A stretch of DNA of 64,000 nt from CAZCFB01 sp964511535 (GTDB lineage: Bacteria > Myxococcota_A > Polyangia > GCA-2747355 > CAZCFB01). The stretch is from assembly GCA_964511535.1 (NCBI GenBank), contig CAZEFW010000022.1, positions 8,550-72,549 of the forward strand. The letters are read 5' to 3'. Under the pieces are notes generated by a model that was not told the DNA's origin, did not search any database, and saw only the letters and a list, made by a program, of their open reading frames with translations. A program made the position numbers and the translations under genes. Positions 1-9,236 of this stretch are shown one piece after another; positions within the stretch are counted from its first letter, which is position 1; every line of letters begins with the position of its first letter.

Positions 1-1020
1 CTGGCCGTGGTGCTGGGCGTTCACCTGGCGCTGAACATGCAGACCTTCGACACCCAGTGGGTCAAGCGGCCCGACCCGCCGCCCTTCGGCCTGCTGAGCG
101 AGCCGGGCTGGGTCTACGCCTTCTTCGCCACCTGCGTCGAGTTCTTCGCTGCGCGCTTCAGCAGCGGGAACCTCCCCGCGTTGACCGACCCCCGGGTGCT
201 GCCCACGACGCTGCCAGGGGCGCTGGCCGACGTCGCGCCCTGGGCGCTGCTGGCGCTGCTGGTCGGGTGCGCGCTGCTCACCGCGCGAAACCTGTGGCGA
301 CGGCGGGCCGCCGGGCTGGCCGCCGGCGTCACCTTCTTCCTGGTGGCCTGGAACCTGCCGATCTACCCGCAGGTGCGCCTGGCGCCCTTCGTCACCGAGC
401 CCACCTGGCGCTACGAGCTGTCCATGGCGGCGCTGTGTGCCCTGTTGGCGCTGATCGGCATGGGGCTGACCCGCCGCCTGGCGGCGCTGTCCGGGCGCGC
501 GATGCCCGGCCTCGCCGGCGCCCTGCTGGCGGTCCCCCTGGTTGTCTGGGCGCTGGCGGCCTCCGCCGAGGACCAGGCGTACCTCATGCGGGTGCTGCGC
601 GGAACCCGGTCGCTGAACAACCAGAGCTCCTGCGAGCCGGCGCGGTGGTGCGAACAACAGCCACGGCTGACGCGGGCGGAGGTGGTGCGGCGCGCGGCAG
701 CCCGCGCCTCGCTGCGCTGCGCCGACCTGCACGGGCTGGACCTGCGCGGCGTGGATCTGCGCGGCGTGGACCTGCACGGGGCGAACCTGTCCGCCGCCAG
801 CCTGGACGGCGCCAAGCTGCAGGGGGCGCGCCTGTCCGGCGCCTGCCTCAACTGGAGCGGCCTGGTGCAGGCCGACCTGAGCGGGGCCGACCTGCGGCAC
901 GCCCGGCTCACCGGGGCCACCCTGCGTGGGGCGCGCCTGTGCGGCGCCAAAGTGGAGGGGCTGAAGGACGCCTGCGCCACCGATATCGTCGGCGAGTTGC
1001 TTCAACGTCGTTGTCCTTGA
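1..1020 (+). CDS. Membrane protein with C-terminal pentapeptide repeats (5' end outside window)
   Basis: The reading frame is open from the first base, so the true start may lie upstream; an in-frame GTG is at position 10 and a GTG-like start at 7. The first ~200 residues contain about four hydrophobic segments (for example around WALLALLVGCALLTA and LLAVPLVVWALAASA), so this part is probably in the inner membrane. The last ~85 residues are tandem A(D/N)Lxx pentapeptide repeats (ADLHG LDLRG VDLRG and so on), which in this family fold into a right-handed quadrilateral beta-helix. Pentapeptide modules are usually protein-interaction scaffolds, and no enzymatic motif is visible. It ends 27 bases before a MotA-like channel gene on the same strand, so it could be the first member of that cluster. 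The specific function is unknown. Confidence 0.75.
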   Translation: MAVVLGVHLALNMQTFDTQWVKRPDPPPFGLLSEPGWVYAFFATCVEFFAARFSSGNLPALTDPRVLPTTLPGALADVAPWALLALLVGCALLTARNLWRRRAAGLAAGVTFFLVAWNLPIYPQVRLAPFVTEPTWRYELSMAALCALLALIGMGLTRRLAALSGRAMPGLAGALLAVPLVVWALAASAEDQAYLMRVLRGTRSLNNQSSCEPARWCEQQPRLTRAEVVRRAAARASLRCADLHGLDLRGVDLRGVDLHGANLSAASLDGAKLQGARLSGACLNWSGLVQADLSGADLRHARLTGATLRGARLCGAKVEGLKDACATDIVGELLQRRCP

Positions 1021-1047
1021 GCGCCCTTCGGGCTTAGCCTTTACCCA

Positions 1048-2478
1048 ATGAGCGAAGAAAGCGCGACCACAGGGGAGAAGACCACACCCGCGCCGGTGGC
1101 CGTATCCCTCCGCCCGGACGTGCTGCTCTACCTGCTGATGGAGGTGCTGTTCGACGCCGGGCTGCTGTTCATCGCGGCCACCTTCCCCGGCTGGCTGCAG
1201 CTGCTGTCCAACTCTCGCTACCCCGCGCTCAACATGGCGATCTTCTCGGTCTTCGGCGTGGGCGTGCTGCTGACCTACATCAACTTCTTTCGCCTGGTCC
1301 GGGAGGAGCGGCTGCTGTTCCGGGCGGTGCGCGCCTGCCGCCGCACCGGCGCGCCCGGCGCGGTGGTGGCCGAGATGCCCCGGCGGAGCGCCGTGGCCGC
1401 CCGGCTGCAAGCGGCGCTGGCGAGGCCCGACCGGGCGCGTGACGGCGACCCCGAGGGGCAGGATGCGCTGGAGATCCGCGAGGCGGCCCGGGTGGGCTGG
1501 GGGCGCTACATCACCGGCGTGCTCACCCTGCTCGGCCTGCTCGGCACCTTCCTCGGCCTGATGCTGGCCATCGAGGCCATGCGCGACCTGCTGGACCTGA
1601 AGGACTTCCAGGCCTTCTTCCAGGGAGTGGTGGGCGCCCTGGACGGCATGGGCACGGCGTTTTCAACCTCCCTGGCGGGCATCTGCGGGGCGGTCATCCT
1701 CGGCTTCCAGCAGCTGCTGATCTACCAGGCGCAGTCGGCCTGGATGGCCCGCACCGGGCAGTTCATCTCCCACGAGCTGGCGCCCCAGCTGCAGGATACC
1801 GAGAGCGTGGGCGGCCTGGAGGTGGAGTTCGCGCGGCTGCGGCAAGCCCTGGGCGAGTTCCGCGTGGACACCACGGGGGCCAGCGTGGAGCTGCGCGCGG
1901 CAGCCCAGGCCCTGGGCGAGCGCACCGCGGTGCTGGCCGAGTCCTCCTCGGCGGTGCTGGCAGTGCTCGACCGTCAGGAGGATCGCTGGCGCGCGGTGGA
2001 GGACGCCTTGCGAGATCTGCACCGGCTCGCCGAGCGTGAGAACCGGGCGCTGCTGGAGATGGTGGGGCACCAGCTGGACAACCTGGAGCTGGCCGGGCAG
2101 GAGCGCGGGCCCGGGGACGCGACCCCGGAGCCGGACGCGCCTGACGCGGAGGCGGCGGAGGGGGCCGGGGGCGGCGCCGATCCGCGCGTGGCCGCCGAGC
2201 TGCAGCGGGTCAGCGGGCTGCTGTCGGCCATCTACCGCGAGATGGCGCTGGTGATCCGCTCGTCAGCCAACAAGCTGGAGGGGAGCCAGGCCGAGCTGAC
2301 CCGCCTGGTGCGCCGCCTGATCAAGCGCTCCGACGCCCAGTCCGCCAACGCCACGCACCAGATCCTGCTGCTGCGCAACCTGCTGCGCTACATGGGCAAG
2401 GACGAGGAGCAGCTGCGCCAGATCCTCGACCAGGTCGCCCGGGAGGAGGCGCCCGCCGACGAGGAGGAGGCGCCGTGA
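1048..2478 (+). CDS. MotA/TolQ/ExbB-like proton-channel protein with coiled-coil tail
   Basis: 476 residues. Two hydrophobic segments lie near the N-terminus (residues ~25-45 and ~60-80). Two more at ~150-175 (VLTLLGLLGTFLGLML) and ~195-225 (GMGTAFSTSLAGICGAVIL) match the conserved last two helices of the MotA/TolQ/ExbB family. These proteins form a pentameric ion channel that drives a peptidoglycan-anchored partner. The C-terminal ~230 residues are hydrophilic and heptad-rich, with a Gly/Glu/Asp-rich linker at ~350-375, so a long cytoplasmic coiled-coil tail is likely. That recalls the extended tail of ZorA rather than the short tail of ExbB. The stop overlaps the GTG start of the OmpA-like gene (GTGA), implying translational coupling. 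No convincing Shine-Dalgarno sequence precedes the ATG at 1048. Family assignment is good; the driven process is unknown. Confidence 0.82.
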   Translation: MSEESATTGEKTTPAPVAVSLRPDVLLYLLMEVLFDAGLLFIAATFPGWLQLLSNSRYPALNMAIFSVFGVGVLLTYINFFRLVREERLLFRAVRACRRTGAPGAVVAEMPRRSAVAARLQAALARPDRARDGDPEGQDALEIREAARVGWGRYITGVLTLLGLLGTFLGLMLAIEAMRDLLDLKDFQAFFQGVVGALDGMGTAFSTSLAGICGAVILGFQQLLIYQAQSAWMARTGQFISHELAPQLQDTESVGGLEVEFARLRQALGEFRVDTTGASVELRAAAQALGERTAVLAESSSAVLAVLDRQEDRWRAVEDALRDLHRLAERENRALLEMVGHQLDNLELAGQERGPGDATPEPDAPDAEAAEGAGGGADPRVAAELQRVSGLLSAIYREMALVIRSSANKLEGSQAELTRLVRRLIKRSDAQSANATHQILLLRNLLRYMGKDEEQLRQILDQVAREEAPADEEEAP

Positions 2479-3107
2479 GGTCGCGGCGCCTGACCCACCC
2501 CGCGGAGCTGCGGCCGTGGCCGTCGTTCGTCGACGCCCTGTCGGCCTCGCTGCTGGTGCTGGTGTTCATCGTCACGCTGCTGTCGATCCGCTCGGGCAAG
2601 GTGCTCGAGAGCATCAAGAAGGAGAAGACCACCGAGCAGGTGCAACAGATCCTGACCGAGACCATCGAGAAGGAGGTGCGCACCGAGGGGGTGGAGGTCA
2701 AGCGCCAGGACGAGCGGCTGCGCATCCTGGTGCCCGACACGCTGCTGTTCGAGTCGGGCAGCGCGCAGATGAGCGAGGAGGGGCAGCACATCATCCTGGC
2801 GGTGACGCGCAAGCTGACCCGCATCCCGGGGCTGGTGGAGGTGCAGGGCCACACCGACGACAGGCCGATCCGGGGCAAGCTGGCCCAGCGCTTCCCCACC
2901 AACTGGGAGCTGTCCACGGCGCGCGCCACGGCGGTGGTGCGGCTGATGGAGGAGCAGGGGCAGATGAAGTCCTCCCGGCTGCAGGGCTCGGGCTTCTCGC
3001 GCTTCCGCCCCATCGCGCCCAACACCTCGGACCGGGGCAGGGCGAAGAACCGCCGCATCGAGATCGTGCTCACCCCGGCGGTGGGGGCGGCGCAGGGGCT
3101 CAAGTGA
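2475..3107 (+). CDS. OmpA/MotB-like peptidoglycan-binding stator partner
   Basis: 210 residues from a GTG that overlaps the preceding stop. A single transmembrane helix at ~17-38 (FVDALSASLLVLVFIV) has an Asp at residue 20 near its start, placed like the proton-binding Asp in MotB. A short linker rich in charged heptads follows, then an OmpA C-terminal domain (~85-205) with VQGHTDDRP, NWELSTARA and KNRRIEIVL, the usual peptidoglycan-contacting motifs. With the MotA-like protein upstream it should form an ion-driven stator anchored in the cell wall. The pair resembles ZorA/ZorB of Zorya and orphan Mot/Tol stators. No flagellar, gliding or Zorya effector gene is visible in this window, so the output is unresolved. 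Confidence 0.85.
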   Translation: MRSRRLTHPAELRPWPSFVDALSASLLVLVFIVTLLSIRSGKVLESIKKEKTTEQVQQILTETIEKEVRTEGVEVKRQDERLRILVPDTLLFESGSAQMSEEGQHIILAVTRKLTRIPGLVEVQGHTDDRPIRGKLAQRFPTNWELSTARATAVVRLMEEQGQMKSSRLQGSGFSRFRPIAPNTSDRGRAKNRRIEIVLTPAVGAAQGLK

Positions 3108-3682
3108 CGCGCGGGCGCGCGGAGGATCTGGACGACCTGTGCGCCCGGGCGCGCGCCGCGGGGCTGCCGGAGCAGGTGCAGCAGGTCTTGCGCCGGGGCG
3201 GCCCGGCCCACGGGCACCTGGTGCTGGCGGCGGAGCGCTGGGTGGAGGACGCCGAGGCGCTGGCGGCCCACGCCGACGAGCTGTCGCGGCGGCTGAGCCG
3301 CGATGCGCCCGCTGACCCGGCGCCGCCGGAGGCCGCCGCGGGGCTCGAGACGCTGGCCGCGCTGCACCGCGCGCGCAGGCGCCTGCAGCGCGAGGCCGCG
3401 GCGACCCTGGCCGAGCGCCACCCGGTGGCGGGCCTTGCCATGCTCGAGGAGAGCGAGCTCGGCGCGGACATGCCCAGCGCCGAGGCGCGGTCCCACTTCC
3501 GCGCGCTGGAGCTGGCCGATCGGCTCACGGGGCAGGGGGTGATCCCGACCTTGACCGAGCAGGAGCGCGGCGCCCTGGCCGGGGCCCAGGACGCGCAGCA
3601 GGCCATGGCCGTGATCCATCAGGCCCTGCAGCGCATCAATGAGCTGGCCAGCGGCGCCCGGGCCAGGCTGGAGCGGCGGTGA
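3104..3682 (+). CDS. Conserved-context hypothetical protein of the MotA/OmpA cluster
   Basis: 192 residues from a GTG that overlaps the OmpA-like stop (GTGA). It is hydrophilic, Ala/Glu/Arg-rich and predicted largely helical, with heptad-like stretches (ALHRARRRLQREAAATL; QRINELASGARARLE). No signal peptide, membrane segment or recognised catalytic motif is visible. Its overlap with both neighbours indicates co-translation with the stator pair, so a cytoplasmic adaptor or regulator of that complex is possible. That is inference from context only. I do not recognise the family. Confidence 0.7.
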   Translation: MTRGRAEDLDDLCARARAAGLPEQVQQVLRRGGPAHGHLVLAAERWVEDAEALAAHADELSRRLSRDAPADPAPPEAAAGLETLAALHRARRRLQREAAATLAERHPVAGLAMLEESELGADMPSAEARSHFRALELADRLTGQGVIPTLTEQERGALAGAQDAQQAMAVIHQALQRINELASGARARLERR

Positions 3683-4970
3683 CGGCGCGCTCCACGGGGC
3701 CGCGCTTGCGGTGGGGCGCGCTGCTGGCGGCGATGGCGGCGATGGGCGCGTGCAAGCCGTCCGGGGGAGCGCCGGGCGGCGCCGGCCCCACCGAGGCCGA
3801 GGCCCGGGCGGCCGCGGCGGGGGCGGGGCCGGGGGGGCGCCCCCCCCCCCCCCCCCCGCCGCCCCCGGCCCCCCCCCCCCCGCGGCCCCCGGGNNNNNNN
3901 NNNGGGGGGCGGCGAGGGCGGCGTGGGGCGCGGGCACGCCGGCCGGGGGCGCCCGGGGCGCCCCCGCCCCCGCCGCGGCCGCGGCCCGGGCGGCCGCGGC
4001 GGCGCGGGCCCTGGAGCTGCCCGCGCCCCGGACGCCGGCCAGGCCAGGCAGCAGGCCGCGCCTGCGCCTGCGGGACAGCTGCCTGCACCCGGCGCTGGCC
4101 GTCGAGGGCAGCTACAGGCAGATCAAGGACGTCATCTACCACGAGCCACCCTCGGGCGCGCTCCGGCTGGATCTGATGCGGCCCGAGGGGCAGGGGACCT
4201 TTCCCCTGGTGGTGCTGATCCACGGCGGCGGCTGGGTGTCGGGCAGGCGCGGCGAGCTCGTGCACGAGCAGCTGATGTTGGCCTCCCAGGGCATCGCGTC
4301 CGCGTCCGTGGACTACCGGCTGGCCAACGCCCCGGAGACCAAGTTCCCCGCGGCCGTGCGGGACGTGCGCTGCGCGGTGCGCTTCCTGCGACAGCATGGG
4401 AAGCGGTTCCGGATCGACCCGAAGCGGATCGTCGCGATGGGGCCCTCGTCGGGAGGGCACCTGGCCGCCATGCTCGCCGCGGCGGGGGACGACCCGCGGT
4501 TCGACGATCCGGGGTGCAAGAGCCGCGATGCCGGGGCCACCGTGCAGGGGGCCGTGGCGTTCTACGCGCCGCTGGAGCTGCGCCCCTTCATGGGCGCCGG
4601 GGTGCCGGTGGAGATCCTGACGACCTTCCTGGGCGTCAACCCACAGCGACGCCCGCGGCGGGCGGCCCACGCCTCGCCGGTGACCCACCTCGACGCCCGC
4701 GATCCGCCGTTCATGCTGGTGCACGGCGAGAAAGACATCCTGGTGCCGGCCTCGCAGTCGCGCGCCTTCAAGTGGGCGCTGGACCACCTGGGCGTGCCCG
4801 CCCTGCATGTGGAGGTCGCGGGCGCGGGGCATGGCTTCTTCATGTTCAAGGGCACCGACCAGTTTCGCCGGGCCACCTGCAGCACGGTGGGCTTCATCCG
4901 GACCCTCTTCGGGTTGCCCCTGCGGGAGGATCCGGCGTCGGCGCCAAGAACCACGGGGACCAGGGAGTAA
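3679..4970 (+). CDS. Lipoprotein alpha/beta-hydrolase (esterase), interrupted by an assembly gap
   Basis: The start is a GTG overlapping the preceding stop (GTGA). The N-terminus reads as a lipoprotein signal with a Cys after MAAMG (lipobox-like AMGAC), then a Pro/Ala/Gly-rich linker. The linker is cut by ten N at 3894-3903, and the frame before and after the gap differs by one, as expected for a gap of arbitrary length. After the gap comes a complete esterase/carboxylesterase-type domain of ~290 residues: oxyanion motif HGGGW, nucleophile motif GPSSGG, acid in HGEKDIL, and catalytic His in GAGHGF. This is the BD-FAE/hormone-sensitive-lipase-like family, which hydrolyses carboxylic esters; here it should act at the periplasmic face of a membrane. 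Poly-C and poly-G runs at 3835-3910 look like low-quality consensus, so the linker sequence should not be trusted. Confidence 0.78.
3894..3903. other. Assembly gap (10 N) in low-complexity linker
   Basis: Ten N flanked by long C-runs on the left and G-runs on the right. The gap lies in the Pro/Gly-rich linker of the esterase gene and breaks its frame. The length is probably a placeholder. Confidence 0.95.
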
Positions 4971-5014
4971 CATGAGGAGGGCTCCGGCAGGAGGCCGCAG
5001 GAGGTGCAGGGAAG

Positions 5015-6196
5015 ATGCGCAAGACTGACGTGGTCATTTTGATCGTGCTGCTGGCCGTGGCCGGGGTCGTGGTCTGGCAGCAGCTGACGGTGAGCAAGCT
5101 GGCGATGCAGGTGGAGCAGGCCACCGCTGCGCAGGGTGCCGGGCCCGGAACCGGCGCGCCGGCCCCGAAGCCTGCCAGGCCCCCGGACCCCCGTCCGGCC
5201 ACCACGGGGACCTCGCCCGCCCAGATGGAGATGGTGATGCAGCTCAGCCGTCACTCTGATCGCCAGGTGCGCCAGGGGGCCATCCTGATCCTGGGGCGGC
5301 TGGCCGCGTTTCAGCTGGCCGGCAAGCAGCGCCGCCGGGTGCGGGACCAGCTGGTCAACGCCCTGCGCCTGGAGACCGACTACACCGTGCTGCGCGCGCT
5401 GCTCAAGGCCCTCGAGGACCTGGACCGGGACGGGTTCGGCGAGATGCTGCTCAAGGTGACCGCCACGGGCAGCACCGCGGCACGTCGCACGGCGGCGGGC
5501 ATGCTGGCCTCCAAGGCCACGGCCGGCATGGGGCCGTCCATCATGCAGCTGATGACCTCGCTCACCGGCGCCAGCCACGAGGTGAACTCCCTGCGCGGCT
5601 ACCTGCTGCGGGCGCTGCAGCGGGCCCCCTACTCGGGCGCATTTACCGAGCTCGACGCGCTGCTGCGCCGGGGGGGCACGAGCTCCACGCGGTCCCAGAT
5701 CGTCTCGGCCATGGCCGCCTGCGCCACCCTCGAGCATGGCCCCCGCCTGGTGGCGGTGCTCAAGGAGATCGCGCCGTCGGGCAGCAGCCGCACCAACTAC
5801 GCCGCCACCTACATCATGACCGCCCTGGCGCGGCTGGGGGACATCCGCGGCACCGAGGCCATGCTGCCGTACCTGTACGCCGCCAACTCGTCGGTGCGGC
5901 GGGCCGCGGTCCGCGCGCTGGGGCAGCTGCTCGACCCCGTGGCCGCCCCCGCGCTGATAAAGGCCCACGCCCGGGCGCTGCCCGGCTCGTCGGATCGCCG
6001 CAACCTGGAGCGCATGTTCACCAACGGCTACCCGGGCGTGCGCTACCAGCAGCGGGTGGCAGAGAGCGGCTCCGCTGGCCGCCCTGCCGTGCGCCAGCCC
6101 CCCACCCTGGTGAGCTCGCGGGAGATGGCCACGCTCATGGCCAACCGCGCCGTGCGGCTCAAGCAGCTCTCCATCAAGCCCGAGCAGGAGCTCTGA
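5015..6196 (+). CDS. Membrane-anchored HEAT-repeat protein
   Basis: 393 residues. The ATG at 5015 is preceded by AGGAGG at a suitable distance (~4998-5005). Residues ~5-23 (VVILIVLLAVAGVVVW) form an uncleaved N-terminal anchor, followed by a short coiled coil and a Pro/Gly-rich linker. From ~70 to ~340 there are repeated helical pairs of HEAT/PBS-lyase type (for example SDRQVRQGAILILGRL and NSSVRRAAVRALGQLL), which form an alpha-solenoid for protein binding. A short basic tail follows. It lies 44 bases after the lipoprotein esterase and may share its transcript. No catalytic residues are visible; a periplasmic scaffold role is inferred. Confidence 0.78.
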   Translation: MRKTDVVILIVLLAVAGVVVWQQLTVSKLAMQVEQATAAQGAGPGTGAPAPKPARPPDPRPATTGTSPAQMEMVMQLSRHSDRQVRQGAILILGRLAAFQLAGKQRRRVRDQLVNALRLETDYTVLRALLKALEDLDRDGFGEMLLKVTATGSTAARRTAAGMLASKATAGMGPSIMQLMTSLTGASHEVNSLRGYLLRALQRAPYSGAFTELDALLRRGGTSSTRSQIVSAMAACATLEHGPRLVAVLKEIAPSGSSRTNYAATYIMTALARLGDIRGTEAMLPYLYAANSSVRRAAVRALGQLLDPVAAPALIKAHARALPGSSDRRNLERMFTNGYPGVRYQQRVAESGSAGRPAVRQPPTLVSSREMATLMANRAVRLKQLSIKPEQEL

Positions 6197-6198
6197 GC

Positions 6199-8196
6199 TC
6201 AGCCGTCGAGGGCTTCTCGCACCGCCAGGAGCAGCTCCTGGGGCGTGAACGGCTTGCGGATCAAGGGCTGGCCGTCGGCCAGCAAGGCCCTGACCTCCGA
6301 CACCTCGGGGTCATGCCCGGTGCAGAACAGCGCCCGGGCGTCCTTGCGCATCAGCTTCAGCTGCTCGAAGACCGCCCGCCCGCTCACCTTGGGCATCATC
6401 ACGTCCAGCAGGGCGAGGGAGATCTCGTCGGCGTTGGCGTTGAACACCCGCAGCGCCTCCACGCCGTCACGGGCGACGAAGGTACGGTAGCCGGCATCGC
6501 GCAGGATGAGCACGGCCAGGTCCAGGATCATCGGCTCGTCCTCGGCCACCAGGATGCCCTCGTGGCCGCCCTCGCCCATGGCCTCGGGGCGATCAGAGTC
6601 CACGTCGGCGTGCCGCTCGTGGACCGGCAGGTAGATCCTGAAGGTGGTCCCCTCGCCGGGCGCGCTCTGCACGGTGATGGTCCCGTCATGCTGCTTGATG
6701 ATGCCGTAGGCGGTGGCGAGGCCGAGCCCTGTGCCCTGGCCCACCTCCTTGGTGGTGAAGAACGGATCGAAGATCTGCCGCTGCACCTCGGGGCTCATGC
6801 CGCAGCCGGTGTCCGAGATGCAGATCACGATGTGCGGCTGGTCGGGCAGCACCGGCGGTGACGGCGGGTCAACGGTGGGCAATTCGACCCGCTCGGTGTT
6901 GATGGTGAGCCGTCCGCCCTCGGGCATGGCGTCCCGGGCGTTGAGGCACAGGTTGAGCAGCACCTGCTGCAGCTGCCCCTGGTCGGCGTACACCGTCCCG
7001 ATCTCCTGGCCCTGCGCCACCTCCAGCTGGATCTGCTCGCCGATGAGCGGCTTGATCATGCTGGTGTGGTCAGCGATGACCTTGTTCGGGTTCAGGTACC
7101 CCATGCTCATGCTCTGGCGGCGGCTGAAGCTGAGCAGCTGCGTGGTCAGGCTCGCGGCGCGGTCCACGGCCTTGAGCGAGCGCTTGACGAAGCGCATCAC
7201 CTTGGGCTGGTCGCGGACCTCCTGCACGGCCAGGTGCATGTAGCCCTGGATCACCTGCAGGATGTTGTTGTACTCGTGGGCCACGCCGCCGGCCAGCAGC
7301 CCCACGGCCTCGAGCTTCTGCGCCTGGCGGATCTGGCGGTCCTTCTCTCGCAGGGCGTCCTCGGCCAGGCGGCGGGCGGTGATGTCGGTGATCAGGCCAC
7401 CCGTGCGCACCACGCCCCGGACGTCGGTGGAGACGATCCAGGTTCGGTCCAGGACCCATCGCACGGTCCCGTCGGGGCGCACCAGGCGGTACTCGCACTC
7501 CATCCTGCCGTCCCGCGTCAGCAGCTTGAACGCTCGCTCGACGGTGTGCTGGTCGTCGGGGTGGACCAGGCGGAACCACTGGTCGTCGGAGGTGTGGAAG
7601 GCCTCCATGGGCAGGCCGGTCATCTGCTCGATGGCCGGGTTGGCGTACAGCAGCGCCGATTTTCGCAGGTCCTCGTTGCTGTGCACCTCGGCGGTCCATA
7701 CCACCGCGTCGATGGACTCGGCCAGGGTCTGGAAGCGCTCCTCGCTGCGCCGCAGCGCCTCGGTGCGGGCGGTGATGTCGCGGCCGACGCCGTAGACCAC
7801 GCCCTGCTCCAGGTCGGGCGTGACATGCCACGAGATCCAGCGGTGGCTGCCGTCCTTGCAGATGTTGCGGTCCTCGAAGTCGAGCAGGGTCTCGCCCTCG
7901 AGCAGCTTCGCCATGTACTCCCTGGCGTGGTCGCGATCGTCGGGGTGGATGAACTCCATGAACGGGCGCTCGAGCAGCTCTTGCTCCGTGAACCCCAGCA
8001 GCTTCGTAAAGGCGGGGTTGACGCGCTTGTAGTAGCCGTCCGCGCCAGCCACCACCAGCAGGTCCATGGAGAGGCTGAAGAAGTCCACCAGCTCCTGTTC
8101 GGTGTGCTCCGCGCTGGCGCCGCGCTGCTGCAGCTCCTGCTCGAGCGATTCGACGCGGGCCAGAAGCTGCTCACGGTCCATTTCGCTACCTGACAC
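6199..8196 (-). CDS. Hybrid sensor histidine kinase: PAS-PAS-HisKA-HATPase-REC
   Basis: 665 residues from a GTG at 8196, chosen because GGAGGGG sits about 5 bases upstream; an ATG five codons in lacks such a site. The order is a short coiled coil, a PAS/PAC domain (~45-155), a second PAS/PAC (~160-290), a HisKA-type dimerisation helix with candidate phospho-His in GVAHEYNNIL, and an HATPase domain with the N-box LCLNARDAM, DTGCGM and GQGTGLGLA. A C-terminal receiver domain (~545-662) carries the acidic pair AEDEP, phospho-acceptor Asp in LLDVMMP and the conserved Lys in IRKPF. There is no transmembrane segment, so it is probably cytosolic. Hybrid kinases of this type autophosphorylate and pass phosphate to their own receiver. 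It is convergent with the HEAT-repeat gene and has no adjacent DNA-binding regulator, so its target is unknown. Confidence 0.92.
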   Translation of the reverse strand: MSGSEMDREQLLARVESLEQELQQRGASAEHTEQELVDFFSLSMDLLVVAGADGYYKRVNPAFTKLLGFTEQELLERPFMEFIHPDDRDHAREYMAKLLEGETLLDFEDRNICKDGSHRWISWHVTPDLEQGVVYGVGRDITARTEALRRSEERFQTLAESIDAVVWTAEVHSNEDLRKSALLYANPAIEQMTGLPMEAFHTSDDQWFRLVHPDDQHTVERAFKLLTRDGRMECEYRLVRPDGTVRWVLDRTWIVSTDVRGVVRTGGLITDITARRLAEDALREKDRQIRQAQKLEAVGLLAGGVAHEYNNILQVIQGYMHLAVQEVRDQPKVMRFVKRSLKAVDRAASLTTQLLSFSRRQSMSMGYLNPNKVIADHTSMIKPLIGEQIQLEVAQGQEIGTVYADQGQLQQVLLNLCLNARDAMPEGGRLTINTERVELPTVDPPSPPVLPDQPHIVICISDTGCGMSPEVQRQIFDPFFTTKEVGQGTGLGLATAYGIIKQHDGTITVQSAPGEGTTFRIYLPVHERHADVDSDRPEAMGEGGHEGILVAEDEPMILDLAVLILRDAGYRTFVARDGVEALRVFNANADEISLALLDVMMPKVSGRAVFEQLKLMRKDARALFCTGHDPEVSEVRALLADGQPLIRKPFTPQELLLAVREALDG

Positions 8197-8285
8197 TTAT
8201 TCCCCTCCTTCCAGGCGACAGCTTAGCTGATCCTGTGGTTCCAGGGTACCGTTGTGCACATCATGGGTGGTAAAGTGGAGCCGCC

Positions 8286-9236
8286 ATGACCCGCGCCACG
8301 CCACTGCTCACCTTGCTGCTGCTGCTCGTGGGCGCGCCCAGCGCCCGGGCCGAGGAGCCGGCCACGCTCTACGAGCGCGCCCTGGAGCGGTTCAGCGCGG
8401 CGGACTTCGAGGGATCCCTCGGGTTGCTGGAGCAGGTGCGAGACGCGCCGGCCGCCGGGACGGGGCTGCGCGCCCGGGCGCTGCTCTACATCGGCGTGAA
8501 CCAGGCGGTGATGCGCAAGGAGGCGGCCGCGCGCGAGAGCTTCCGGGCGGCGCTGACCACGGATCCGTCGGTGGAGCTGGACCCGGACCAGTTCAAGCCG
8601 AGCATCGTCACCATGTTTCGCAACGAGCGGCGGCTCACCCTGGGTCGCCTGGACGTCAGCACCGGAAAGCCCGGGGCGGAGGTGGCGCTGGGCGGGGTCA
8701 AGGCCGGGGTGACGCCCCTGAGACGTCACGTGGTGCCCGGCCGCATCCGGGTTCAGGTGCGGCGCCCGGGGGAGGCGGGGGGCGAGTGGGCGCACGACGA
8801 GGTGGTGAAGGTGGAGGCGGGGCAGACCCTGCGGCTGGCCTTGCGCCTGCCCGGCGAGCCGCCGCCGCCGTCGCCGCGGCCTCGCGAGGAGGCGCCCCGG
8901 CGGGTGTTCACCTGGATCGCGGGGGGCGTGGGCCTTGCGGCCCTGGCCACGGGCGCGGCGCTGGCGGCCCTGGCTGACGCGGACCACGACGAGTGGGAGC
9001 AGGTGCGCCAGGAGCGCAAGGACCAGCAGCGCTGGGCCGACCTGCGCCAGGCCGGAGAGGACAAGGCGCTGGCGGCCAACATCCTGTTCGGGATGGGCGG
9101 CGCGGCGGCGGCCGCGGCGGTGGCGCTCTTCTTCCTGGAGCCTGGCTGGTCCGCGCCCGGCGGCGAGGCCTCGGTTCGGCTCACCCCTGCGGTGGGGCGC
9201 GCCGTTGGCGTGGGCCTGCAGGGGACCTTCCGGTGA
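8286..9236 (+). CDS. Secreted TPR-like/PEGA-domain envelope protein
   Basis: 316 residues with a clear signal peptide (LLTLLLLLVGAPSARA, cleavage near residue 21). The N-terminal half (~25-120) is helical and TPR-like, including ERFSAADFEGSLGLLEQ. Residues ~120-185 resemble a PEGA domain (LDVSTGKPGAEVALGGVKAG, then a surface-adhesion-like beta segment). After a Pro-rich linker comes a hydrophobic segment (AGGVGLAALATGAALAAL), a charged helix and another hydrophobic stretch. Proteins of this layout are common in myxobacterial envelopes, usually of unknown function. Its stop overlaps the GTG start of the next lipoprotein gene (GTGA), so the two are probably co-expressed. Confidence 0.8.
   Translation: MTRATPLLTLLLLLVGAPSARAEEPATLYERALERFSAADFEGSLGLLEQVRDAPAAGTGLRARALLYIGVNQAVMRKEAAARESFRAALTTDPSVELDPDQFKPSIVTMFRNERRLTLGRLDVSTGKPGAEVALGGVKAGVTPLRRHVVPGRIRVQVRRPGEAGGEWAHDEVVKVEAGQTLRLALRLPGEPPPPSPRPREEAPRRVFTWIAGGVGLAALATGAALAALADADHDEWEQVRQERKDQQRWADLRQAGEDKALAANILFGMGGAAAAAAVALFFLEPGWSAPGGEASVRLTPAVGRAVGVGLQGTFR

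Noticed and set aside
1048..3107. Zorya defence system
   Set aside because: The channel/OmpA pair is ZorAB-like, but no ZorC, ZorD, ZorE or other effector is present in the window, so only a generic stator is claimed.
2321..3937. Long minus-strand frame across the OmpA-like and 192-aa genes
   Set aside because: It is an antisense shadow of coupled plus-strand genes and continues into the low-quality poly-C region.
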